DNA from: Ohtaekwangia sp036568665
GTDB lineage: Bacteria; Bacteroidota; Bacteroidia; Cytophagales; Cyclobacteriaceae
Direction: 5' to 3'
Assembly: GCF_036568665.1 (NCBI RefSeq)
Contig: NZ_DATCSD010000192.1
Location: 1 to 6,323, forward strand
DNA: 6,323 nucleotides
The translations under genes and the position numbers were made by a program. Under the pieces are notes generated by a model, which worked only from the letters and a program-made list of their open reading frames with translations, was not told the DNA's origin and searched no databases. Shown here one piece after another: positions 1-6,323 of the stretch; within the stretch, counting starts at the first letter, position 1, and each line of letters starts with the position of its first letter.

Positions 1-1577
1 TGACTTTCTACCGGAGACTCTCCCCAATTACCCTCACTGTTTTCGAGAAAGCCAAAGTAATCGTCTGATGAGTATGTTTCGAGTGGCGTTAGTGAATTAC
101 GCGATTCATAGGTAATCACAAAATTAGTATTGTGCGATACACGGTCTTTATAGTCGTATGAAGATTTACCTACGAGCAATAATGCTTTTAACGTTGATGG
201 ACCTTTATCGTAAAGATATTTCGCAAAATCACGTATAGCCGAAACATCCTGGCGGCCGGATGAGAACTCATTATATACTTCCTGTGGAGTAACGACTACC
301 GATGTCCAGCCGCTGTGCTCAGCCCTATGGGAAGCAAGTCGCATGGCTTCCTGTTTAAAATCTGGATATGCTACAATAATCAGGTTCGGTGTTGAAAGTC
401 CGTGGAGATTTTGAGTCGATACGCTCCCTATATATTCAGGTGCCGGCACACTCGTGTTGAAAATGATATACTCCTTTAACGTTGCTGTGGTTGCTGAGAA
501 TGATGCTGTGCTGTTTTGTAAACTATATTGTTGTATGGCAGGAGTATACGGATCGGTAATATCCCAAATGGTGCTGCTGCTGTTGGCTTCGTTTACCTGA
601 AAGGTGGAGGTGGTGTTGAGGGTGCTTGCTTCAGATCGGAAAATAGTTTGGTCGCCATACAGTGCCAGCTTGCGCTGTACATTGAGCAAAAAGAAATCAA
701 GATAGCCTGTGCCACTCGTAGTTTTGCTATAAATATACTTGATCTCCTGTTTGGTAGTGGAAGCCGCCCCGGTAGTCGATGCGTTGGTGGTGAGCGTATC
801 GCGTTTGTGAAAACCTTTGATACTATACTGCGAATCGGTGATATAGCTTACAGGTTGCTCTCCGATAACGACATTGTTGAGATATACCTGGAAGGAAGAA
901 CTTTTAGTGGATTGTCCCATCACATCCGACACCAGTTTGATCGGTGAGTTTTCTACAATGCCGGCTATATCGGCAGAATAGGTTTGCTGATCCAGGCTTA
1001 AACGCTCAAACCATTCGCGGCCAGATTCAAGTTCGTTATAGGTATCAACTTCGTGAAAGAAATAATCATTGAAAGATTGTATCGCAGGAAATGTACCGCT
1101 TGCAGAAGAAACAGATGTTACACGTTTACCATTATCGGTACCGACAGTGATGAAGTAGAAATTCTTGTCGCTATATAAGTTGTGTTCGTACTGAAATATA
1201 CCTCGTTGAACATCGTACTTCACATGATCAGCGCTTTCTGCATACCAGAGAATATAGTCGCCAGAATTAAAAACGCCATCGGCTTCACCCTGAACAAAGA
1301 TGGCATTTTCTGTAAGATCGGTCGGGCGTGCAGCGCTGTTGGCTTGTGGCAGCATGCCGCCTTCATTACCATAGATCTTTATTTTACGCGGGTCGATAGA
1401 GGTATCGAATCCCATCTTCTTAAAATCATCGAAGGAAATTTTATAGACACCGTTTTTTGCTATAGCTACTTTATACCATTGCCCCGAACTCAACACGGCA
1501 GACTGGCCGCGGCTTTCTTTTGCCAGCACAAGAAGAAAGATAATGAGGAGGTTTCGGATGGTAACTTCGCAACGCAA
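1..1577 (-). CDS. porU: Type IX secretion system sortase PorU, N-terminal part (runs off left edge)
   Basis: PorU is the gingipain-like (C25) cysteine protease that works at the cell surface: it removes the C-terminal sorting domain of T9SS cargo and attaches the cargo to the outer surface. I translated the minus strand by hand and found about 525 codons without a stop, roughly half the usual length of over 1,000 residues. Family hallmarks in order are GREWF (186-190), IWDITDP (337-343), QNLHGL (389-394), the start of the C25 domain at PNLIIVAYPD (397-406), VYNEFSSGRQDVSAIRDF (434-451) and SDDYFGFLENSEG (504-516). The catalytic His and Cys lie beyond the left edge, so activity cannot be judged. 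A Ser/Thr/Ala-rich stretch lies around residues 257-271. The start is set at TTG (1577): it is the only usual start codon after the in-frame upstream TAA, and it gives a signal peptide with core LLIIFLLVLA (11-20). It lies 17 bases after pssA, probably in the same transcript. Confidence 0.95.
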   Translation of the reverse strand, partial: MRCEVTIRNLLIIFLLVLAKESRGQSAVLSSGQWYKVAIAKNGVYKISFDDFKKMGFDTSIDPRKIKIYGNEGGMLPQANSAARPTDLTENAIFVQGEADGVFNSGDYILWYAESADHVKYDVQRGIFQYEHNLYSDKNFYFITVGTDNGKRVTSVSSASGTFPAIQSFNDYFFHEVDTYNELESGREWFERLSLDQQTYSADIAGIVENSPIKLVSDVMGQSTKSSSFQVYLNNVVIGEQPVSYITDSQYSIKGFHKRDTLTTNASTTGAASTTKQEIKYIYSKTTSGTGYLDFFLLNVQRKLALYGDQTIFRSEASTLNTTSTFQVNEANSSSTIWDITDPYTPAIQQYSLQNSTASFSATTATLKEYIIFNTSVPAPEYIGSVSTQNLHGLSTPNLIIVAYPDFKQEAMRLASHRAEHSGWTSVVVTPQEVYNEFSSGRQDVSAIRDFAKYLYDKGPSTLKALLLVGKSSYDYKDRVSHNTNFVITYESRNSLTPLETYSSDDYFGFLENSEGNWGESPVES

Positions 1578-1594
1578 AGGATATACTGTGAAAT

Positions 1595-2266
1595 TTACTT
1601 TGAAAATGCTTTAGCCCCTAACGACAGGCCAATGTATAAAAGTATAATAAAAGGTATAGCCGTTACCTGGAGCAATGCCAGTAATAATACCGCCAGCAGA
1701 AGGAAGGTAAACCTGATCTTGTTATCGGCCCAGGTAAAGTTTTTGAACTTGAGCGCAAATATCTCGATGCGCGATACCAACAGCAGCGAAAACACCAAAG
1801 TAATAGTTACCAGTATCCACGGTTGATATAGCCAGTCGAACGATGGTGGCAGTAGCGGTAAAGATGTTATAAATAAAGTATTGGCAGGTGTGTTCAGTCC
1901 TTTGAAAGAATCGGTTTGCGTTTCATCAATGTTAAAGATAGCAAGACGCAATGCAGAGAATGCGGCAATACTAAACGCTATATAGGGCAACGCTTCGCTG
2001 GTGGTATGCGCACCTATTAATTTATACATTACCAATGCAGGCAATACACCAAAGCTTACTACATCGGCCAGTGAATCCAGCTCTTTACCAATGGGCGATG
2101 ATACCTTGAGCCATCGCGCTACAAAGCCATCAAAGTAATCGAATACCCCGGCTGTCCACACAAAATATGCAGCAGGTACTCCACGATTCTCCAGTAAGAA
2201 TACAATGCCAAGACATCCGCAGATAAGGTTACAACACGTAAGAAAGTTAGGGAGGTGACGGATCAT
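1595..2266 (-). CDS. pssA: CDP-diacylglycerol-serine O-phosphatidyltransferase
   Basis: This integral membrane enzyme joins CDP-diacylglycerol and L-serine to give phosphatidylserine and CMP, the committed step towards phosphatidylethanolamine. The 223-residue protein carries the complete CDP-alcohol phosphatidyltransferase signature (Dx2DGx2ARx8Gx3Dx3D) with D43, D46, G47, A50, R51, G60, D64 and D68; these residues bind the metal and CDP moiety in the family. The N-terminal PN-F-T-x-x-N pattern followed by CGCLGIVF (16-23), and the later ALRLAIFNID (105-114) and FKGLNTPAN (121-129), are typical of the short Bacteroidota/Bacillus-type PssA rather than the PLD-type enzyme of E. coli. Hydrophobic segments lie near 8-25, 33-45, 69-85, 93-111, 130-140, 148-168 and 187-218. 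Length is close to the family norm and no key residue is missing. The ATG start at 2266 fits the conserved N-terminus. A related CDP-alcohol transferase such as PgsA is less likely given the RLAIFNI and FKGL-TPA motifs. Confidence 0.93.
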   Translation of the reverse strand: MIRHLPNFLTCCNLICGCLGIVFLLENRGVPAAYFVWTAGVFDYFDGFVARWLKVSSPIGKELDSLADVVSFGVLPALVMYKLIGAHTTSEALPYIAFSIAAFSALRLAIFNIDETQTDSFKGLNTPANTLFITSLPLLPPSFDWLYQPWILVTITLVFSLLLVSRIEIFALKFKNFTWADNKIRFTFLLLAVLLLALLQVTAIPFIILLYIGLSLGAKAFSK

Positions 2267-2364
2267 AATTTCAAATCACAAATTCCAATAATATATAAAT
2301 CGGGGGAATCGATAACTTCAAATGTAACGATTTGTTGTTGGGTAATTGTTATGCCGGCATTACA
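2267..2364 (-). promoter_or_regulatory. Gap between hydrolase gene and pssA with a possible weak promoter
   Basis: This 98-base AT-rich gap precedes pssA. On the minus strand it contains TACATTTG (plus-strand positions 2319-2326), which matches the Bacteroidota -7 consensus TAnnTTTG exactly and lies about 50 bases before the pssA ATG. No TTG lies 17-23 bases upstream of it, so the -33 element is missing or weak. I saw no convincing hairpin terminator after the hydrolase gene, so read-through from that gene into pssA and porU is also possible. The motif is short enough to occur by chance. Confidence 0.3.
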
Positions 2365-3009
2365 TCAGCCGATCGCACAAAAAGGATTGGTCTTTTTCTC
2401 ATAGCCAATCGTAGTCTCCGGTCCGTGGCCGGGATATACCGTAACATCATCCGGCAAGGTGAACAGTTTGGTGTGAATGCTGTTGATCAGTGTGTCATAA
2501 TTTCCACCGGGCAGATCGGTGCGCCCTATACTGTTATAGAAAAGTACATCGCCACCGATAACAATTTTTTGCTGTGTGTGATAGAAGGCCACGTGCCCGG
2601 GTGCATGGCCCGGAACAAACAATACATTCAGCGATTGATTGCCGAACGTAACAGGTTCGCCTTCCTTGAGGTATACATCCGGTTCTGTTTCCTGATATTG
2701 AAAGAAACCATAATGCGGTGCATATACTTTCACGGCTTTTAATACAGGTTCATCCAGCGGGTGGATGTATAGTTTTGTATTGAATCGTGATTTTATAAAC
2801 GCATTACCCAGCACATGATCAACATGGCAATGTGTATTGAGCAGCTTTACTACTTTCAATTGATTGGTTTCAATAAAATCGGCCAGGTCATGTTGCTCTT
2901 CCGTATCATAACATCCCGGATCGATCACCACACATTCCTTTGTCTCATCGAACAACACATACGTATTCTCCTGCAAAGGATTAAAAACAAAACTTTGTAG
3001 CTGAAGCAT
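2365..3009 (-). CDS. Metallo-beta-lactamase-fold hydrolase, glyoxalase II/YcbL-like
   Basis: A cytoplasmic metal-dependent hydrolase of 214 residues with no signal peptide. It has the full metallo-beta-lactamase ligand set: THCHVDH with H60, H62, D64 and H65; PGHAPGH with H135; the bridging D154 in IGGDVLF; and H195 in YPGHGPET. The N-terminal FNPLQENTYVL (9-19), the GRTDLPGGN block (162-170) and the C-terminal PGHGPETTIGYEKKTNPF are typical of the short YcbL-type relatives of glyoxalase II. Members of this group hydrolyse thioesters such as S-lactoylglutathione in vitro, but the protein lacks the longer C-terminal substrate domain of classical GloB. Since many Bacteroidota lack glutathione, the true thiol or other substrate is uncertain. 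The ATG at 3009 matches the expected family N-terminus. It heads the leftward gene group, diverging from the flavoprotein gene. A persulfide dioxygenase is less likely given the GRTDLPGGN and ENTYVL pattern, but cannot be excluded. Confidence 0.9.
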   Translation of the reverse strand: MLQLQSFVFNPLQENTYVLFDETKECVVIDPGCYDTEEQHDLADFIETNQLKVVKLLNTHCHVDHVLGNAFIKSRFNTKLYIHPLDEPVLKAVKVYAPHYGFFQYQETEPDVYLKEGEPVTFGNQSLNVLFVPGHAPGHVAFYHTQQKIVIGGDVLFYNSIGRTDLPGGNYDTLINSIHTKLFTLPDDVTVYPGHGPETTIGYEKKTNPFCAIG

Positions 3010-3013
3010 GCGC

Positions 3014-3045
3014 CAAAAATAACCGGGAAAATTTCAGTAGGCCAA
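3014..3045 (-). promoter_or_regulatory. Predicted Bacteroidota-type promoter for the hydrolase gene
   Basis: On the minus strand, TTG (plus positions 3043-3045) is followed by a 21-base spacer and TATTTTTG (3014-3021). This fits the known Bacteroidetes sigma-factor consensus of TTG or TTTG, about 17-23 bases, then TAnnTTTG. Only four bases (GCGC) separate the -7 element from the hydrolase ATG at 3009. The transcript would therefore begin at or next to the start codon, meaning a leaderless or nearly leaderless mRNA. The motif match is direct; that it works as a promoter is inference. Confidence 0.5.
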
Positions 3046-3085
3046 TTATTTTATTTTCAATTTTAGGCCTTAGGAAAAATATATC

Positions 3086-4150
3086 GTGCAGACAGTTGAT
3101 TACATTCTTGTCGGTCAGGGACTGGCAGGTTCTGCGATGGCGGTTCAGTTGCTAAATCGCGGACGAAAAATACTGGTGATCGATCAGCCCATACACAATT
3201 CTTCTTCACGGGTAGCGGCCGGGTTGTTCAATCCCATCACCGGCAAGAAGATGGTAAAGACCTGGATGGCCGATACACTATTCCCTTATCTCCATGAATT
3301 TTATCGGCAGGAAGAAATAAAGTCTGGAGAGAAATTTTTCTTCCCCATGCCGCTATACCGCCCGTTCCTCTCTGTTGAAGAGCAGAATGAGTGGATGGCA
3401 AGAAGTGCCGAGCCGTTGTATGCAGACTATATTGAAGCGGTATACACATCATCATCGTTCGCGCATGTGCGTGATCCGTTCGGTGGACTTTTACTAAAAC
3501 AATGCGGCTATCTCAGCACAACGCCCTATATCGAGGCGGTGCGAAAGCGCATTGAACAAGAAGGCACTATGCTCTACGAACAACTGGAAGAAGAGCATCT
3601 GCACGTAGAGCGCGATGGCGTTATCTATAAAGGAATCCGTGCGCCTCGCATAATATTTTGTCAGGGCACGCGCACCAGCAAGTGGTTCAACTGGGTGCCC
3701 ATACGCCCGCTGAAAGGAGAAACAATTCTGGTAGAAGCCAACCTGCAGGAAAATATTATAGTCAATCGTGGCGTTTACATCGTTCCGGGCTTGCACGCTG
3801 GCGAGTGGCGCGTAGGTGCTACCTATAACTTTCACGATCATGATCCCGGCATTACAACGGAAGCAAAAACGGAGCTGGAAGAAAAACTGGCAGAGTTGAT
3901 AGACACTCCGTACAAATGGAAGAGTCAGGAATGGGGGTTACGCCCAACCACTCCCGATCGAAGGCCGATCCTAGGGAGTCATCCGGAATTTCCGTCTGTA
4001 ATAATTTTTAATGGACTAGGTACCAAAGGAGTAAGTCTGACACCGTATTTTTCGGAGGTTTTAGTCCGCTGGATGGAAAATGATATATCCTTAAACAAAC
4101 TGGTGGATATTGATCGTTATAAATCAGTATATTGGACTTCCCCTAAATGA
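3086..4150 (+). CDS. FAD-dependent oxidoreductase, DAO family
   Basis: A 354-residue flavoprotein, probably cytoplasmic. The N-terminal dinucleotide-binding fold is clear: VGQGLAGSAMA (9-19) matches GxGxxG and is followed by a beta strand ending in D33, the acidic residue expected to hold the FAD ribose. Next come SSRVAAGLFNPITGKK (40-55), RPLKGE (207-212), the WGLRPTTPDRRPILG block (283-297) and FNGLGTKGVSLTP (308-320), where the second half of the flavin site closes. These place it with the D-amino-acid oxidase-like (DAO) superfamily, nearest in pattern to glycine/sarcosine oxidase-like proteins and the oxidase domain of MnmC. There is no methyltransferase domain, so it is not full-length MnmC, and the substrate cannot be assigned. 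The start is GTG at 3086: an in-frame TAG lies at 3071-3073, no ATG lies between, and the Rossmann strand follows at once. The gene overlaps the next by four bases (ATGA), indicating co-transcription. I saw no clear TAnnTTTG promoter on the plus strand of the divergent gap. Confidence 0.9.
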   Translation: MQTVDYILVGQGLAGSAMAVQLLNRGRKILVIDQPIHNSSSRVAAGLFNPITGKKMVKTWMADTLFPYLHEFYRQEEIKSGEKFFFPMPLYRPFLSVEEQNEWMARSAEPLYADYIEAVYTSSSFAHVRDPFGGLLLKQCGYLSTTPYIEAVRKRIEQEGTMLYEQLEEEHLHVERDGVIYKGIRAPRIIFCQGTRTSKWFNWVPIRPLKGETILVEANLQENIIVNRGVYIVPGLHAGEWRVGATYNFHDHDPGITTEAKTELEEKLAELIDTPYKWKSQEWGLRPTTPDRRPILGSHPEFPSVIIFNGLGTKGVSLTPYFSEVLVRWMENDISLNKLVDIDRYKSVYWTSPK

Positions 4151-6323
4151 ATATGATGTTGCGAAGAGGATTACTTGCGCTTTTAGTATTACTAACTATT
4201 ATAACCCAGGTGCAAGCCCAGCAGGCACGTGAGGTATTTGGAAAAAACCGGATACAATACCGTCAGTTCGACTGGGTATATCTGAGCGGAGAGAACTTCG
4301 ATGTTTACTATTACGATGCACGCAAAGGTGTAGCGCAGGAAGCACTGGAATTTCTGGAAGCAGAGTTCGATCGCATTACGGATATGATCGACTATCCTCC
4401 GTATTTCAAAACAAAAGTTTTTGTTTACAATTCATTATCGGATCTGCGCCAAAGCAACATGGGGCTGAACCGGAACACCAACAAGATAGGAGGGGAAACC
4501 GAGTTTGTGAAGCCATATATAGAAGTTGCTCATTTAGGAACAGCGCAGGAGTTTAAAGAAGAGCTGCTGTATAAAATATCCGAACTCATGGTAAATGAGA
4601 TGATGTTCGGAGGAAACCTGAAAGATATTTTTCAAAGCTCTATTCTCATGAGCTTGCCCGAGTGGTTCGTAGCGGGAGCATCACAATATGTAGCCAAGGG
4701 ATGGACTTCTGAAATGGATGACTATATCCGTCAGTTAATGCGCACGCGTAAAGCCAAGCGTGCCACAAAGCTTACAGGGAAGGAAGCTGCGCTGGTAGGG
4801 CAATCGATCTGGAATTTTATCACGGAGAAATATGGCAAGAGTAGCATGGCCAACATTCTCAACTATACGCGTGTAACCCGAAACGAAGAGAAGAGTATAT
4901 TGATTACACTTGGTATAAGTTTCCGGCAAATGCTTACCGAGTGGCAGCGATACTATTCCGAGATGGAAGCCGTAGTAAGCAAATCGTACGTGAGTCCATC
5001 CGATTCAACCATCTTCGAATCACCTAACAATCGCACAACAGAATATACTACAGTAAAAGTAAGTCCTGACGGGCGACATATAGCTTACGCGGAGAATGAT
5101 CGCGGCCGGTATATCATTCGCATCCGTTCACTGGAAAGTGGTAAGACCAAAACCATTATCTCCGGTGGAAGTAAAGTGATCAACCAACGGGTTGACTACC
5201 GGCAGCCGCTCATTGCCTGGGCCGATGCCAATACGTTGGGTGTGATTGGTGTGAAGTATGGTGAATATGTATTCTGGCTATACGATCTCAGCACCAACAG
5301 CAAGCAACCACGTGCGCTGGAAAAATTCAGCAACGTGCGCAGCTTTAGTTTCTCCGGCAATGGTCGCCTGGTAATTTTGAGTGCCGACTTTGAAGGCAAG
5401 AGCGACCTGTTTCTGCTAAGCGCAAGAAGAGACCGTGTACGCAGATTGACCAACGATTTGTTCGATGATCTTGATCCTACATTTATACCGAATACCAATC
5501 GCATCGTGTTCAGCTCCAATCGCACAACCGATACGCTGCGTGCCAATCTGAAACCGGAGTTTGGCAGACTTACCAATAACTACAATCTCTTTGTATTTGA
5601 TCTCGACAGCAGTAACCTGCTGGTGAAACGTGTTACCAATACACTCAGTAAAGATATAGGCCCAATTGCCAGTGATGAGAGTAACTTCTACTACCTGAGC
5701 GATCAGCGTGGCATTACCAACCTGTTCAGGTATAATAGCAGCAATGGTATATATACACAGGTAACAAACTTCTCGTCCAGCATACAGCACTATGATCTGA
5801 ACGTATCAACCGGAACGCTGGCGATGGTGGTAACGGAAAATCAGAAACAGCATATATACCTTGACCGAAGCTTTAATGTAGGGCGACAGGTATTTACTCC
5901 GGCCACACGAAGGAAAGAATTACAGCAGGCCCGTGTGATCCGCGAAAAGCGCAAGCAGGAAGATAACAAGAACATGAGCATTAAAGATCTGCTCAACGCG
6001 CGTCTGAAAGAAACACAAAAAGATAAAGATACAACGTCAGTGCATCCGGATTCTACAGGTGTGCAGCATCATGATACAGTCGGGGTAAAGAAAGACAGTG
6101 TGGCAAAGCCGGTAGAGAAAAAGCCGGATGTGATCAATACTGATAATTATACTTTTGAAGATGATGTAGTAAAGCAAACACAGCCCTCGGAGACGTTCCT
6201 TACGCGCTATCTGAAAGCACGCGATAAGAGTCGCATTACCGGGCCATTCCCGTACGAATCAAAGTTCAGTGCTGATAACTTAGTTACATCTTTAGTAGTC
6301 GATCAGCTTCGCGGTGTCGGCTT
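4147..6323 (+). CDS. Exported TolB-like propeller protein with inactive peptidase-like domain (runs off right edge)
   Basis: An open frame of about 725 codons with no stop before the right edge. A signal peptide (about 1-24) has core GLLALLVLLTIIT and likely cleavage after VQA. Residues about 39-290 resemble the gluzincin-like (peptidase MA) domain found before propellers in secreted Bacteroidota proteins: NFDVYYYD (50-57), KVFVYNSLSDLRQSN (90-104), then LPEWFVAGASQYV (170-182). The expected HExxH is replaced by SELMV (145-149) and the usual EGLAEY-type segment by AGASQY (176-181), so proteolysis is unlikely. Residues about 299-575 contain PD40/TolB-like blades, for example VSPDGRHIAYAEND (305-318), RRLTNDLFDDLDPTF (432-446) with IVFSSNR following, and LSDQRGITNLFRY (517-529). 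A Lys/Arg/Glu- and Asp-rich linker follows (about 586-690). The tail KFSADNLVTSLVVDQLRG could begin an outer-membrane barrel, which is inference. In-frame ATGs at 4147, 4153 and 4156 are all possible starts; the first gives the ATGA overlap with the flavoprotein gene. The function is unknown. Confidence 0.85.
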   Translation, partial: MNMMLRRGLLALLVLLTIITQVQAQQAREVFGKNRIQYRQFDWVYLSGENFDVYYYDARKGVAQEALEFLEAEFDRITDMIDYPPYFKTKVFVYNSLSDLRQSNMGLNRNTNKIGGETEFVKPYIEVAHLGTAQEFKEELLYKISELMVNEMMFGGNLKDIFQSSILMSLPEWFVAGASQYVAKGWTSEMDDYIRQLMRTRKAKRATKLTGKEAALVGQSIWNFITEKYGKSSMANILNYTRVTRNEEKSILITLGISFRQMLTEWQRYYSEMEAVVSKSYVSPSDSTIFESPNNRTTEYTTVKVSPDGRHIAYAENDRGRYIIRIRSLESGKTKTIISGGSKVINQRVDYRQPLIAWADANTLGVIGVKYGEYVFWLYDLSTNSKQPRALEKFSNVRSFSFSGNGRLVILSADFEGKSDLFLLSARRDRVRRLTNDLFDDLDPTFIPNTNRIVFSSNRTTDTLRANLKPEFGRLTNNYNLFVFDLDSSNLLVKRVTNTLSKDIGPIASDESNFYYLSDQRGITNLFRYNSSNGIYTQVTNFSSSIQHYDLNVSTGTLAMVVTENQKQHIYLDRSFNVGRQVFTPATRRKELQQARVIREKRKQEDNKNMSIKDLLNARLKETQKDKDTTSVHPDSTGVQHHDTVGVKKDSVAKPVEKKPDVINTDNYTFEDDVVKQTQPSETFLTRYLKARDKSRITGPFPYESKFSADNLVTSLVVDQLRGVG

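Noticed and set aside
566..585. Short CTG-type triplet run (gtgctgctgctgttg)
   Set aside because: It encodes a serine run in PorU (residues about 333-335) and is too short to be a meaningful repeat.
528..947. Plus-strand open frame of about 139 codons
   Set aside because: It is entirely antisense to conserved PorU sequence, including the IWDITDP region, and has no family features.
1182..1826. Plus-strand open frame of about 214 codons
   Set aside because: It lies antisense across the 5' end of porU and the 3' end of pssA, both strongly supported on the minus strand, and its translation shows no recognisable domain.
2332..2742. Plus-strand open frame of about 136 codons
   Set aside because: It is antisense to the metal-ligand region of the MBL-fold hydrolase and has no recognisable motif.
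3061..3080. AGGCCT palindrome with near-symmetric flanks in the divergent gap
   Set aside because: The six-base palindrome has imperfect flanks and no second copy, so it does not support an operator or terminator call.
5196..5790. Two overlapping minus-strand open frames
   Set aside because: They are shadows of the propeller coding region, which reads without interruption on the plus strand and shows PD40-type repeats.
4147..6323. Assignment as the true TolB of the Tol-Pal system
   Set aside because: Classical TolB is a soluble protein of about 430 residues with a different N-terminal domain; this protein is far longer, has a peptidase-like N-terminus, and no tol or pal gene is nearby.

Overview
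The window most likely comes from a member of the Bacteroidota, probably a Cytophagales-type bacterium. The main reason is an unmistakable N-terminal half of PorU, the sortase of the type IX secretion system (T9SS), which is restricted to that phylum. Other signs agree: a promoter of the Bacteroidota type (TTG, 21-base spacer, TAnnTTTG), no clear Shine-Dalgarno sequences, and moderate GC content. The genus cannot be fixed from this sequence alone.

The window has five protein genes in two divergent groups separated by 76 bases (3010-3085). Leftward, on the minus strand, are a metallo-beta-lactamase-fold hydrolase of the glyoxalase II/YcbL type (2365-3009), then after 98 bases a CDP-diacylglycerol-serine O-phosphatidyltransferase, pssA (1595-2266), then after only 17 bases porU (1577 down to the left edge, incomplete). 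Rightward, on the plus strand, are a DAO-type FAD-dependent oxidoreductase (3086-4150) and, overlapping its stop codon by ATGA, a secreted TolB-like beta-propeller protein (4147 to the right edge, incomplete).

The leftward group mixes envelope functions: phospholipid synthesis (PssA) and cell-surface processing of T9SS cargo (PorU). The rightward group pairs a cytoplasmic flavoenzyme of unknown substrate with an exported protein. The N-terminal domain of that protein resembles a zinc peptidase of the MA clan, but the HExxH motif reads SELMV and the downstream glutamate-bearing helix is also changed, so it looks like a catalytically dead binding domain. It is followed by a PD40/TolB propeller and a charged linker, and may continue into an outer-membrane barrel outside the window.

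No RNA genes, mobile elements, CRISPR arrays or notable repeats were seen. Most of the region looks like ordinary core genome. The points most worth a second look are the pseudo-peptidase/propeller protein, the apparent TTG start of porU, the close pssA-porU linkage and the near-leaderless promoter of the hydrolase gene.
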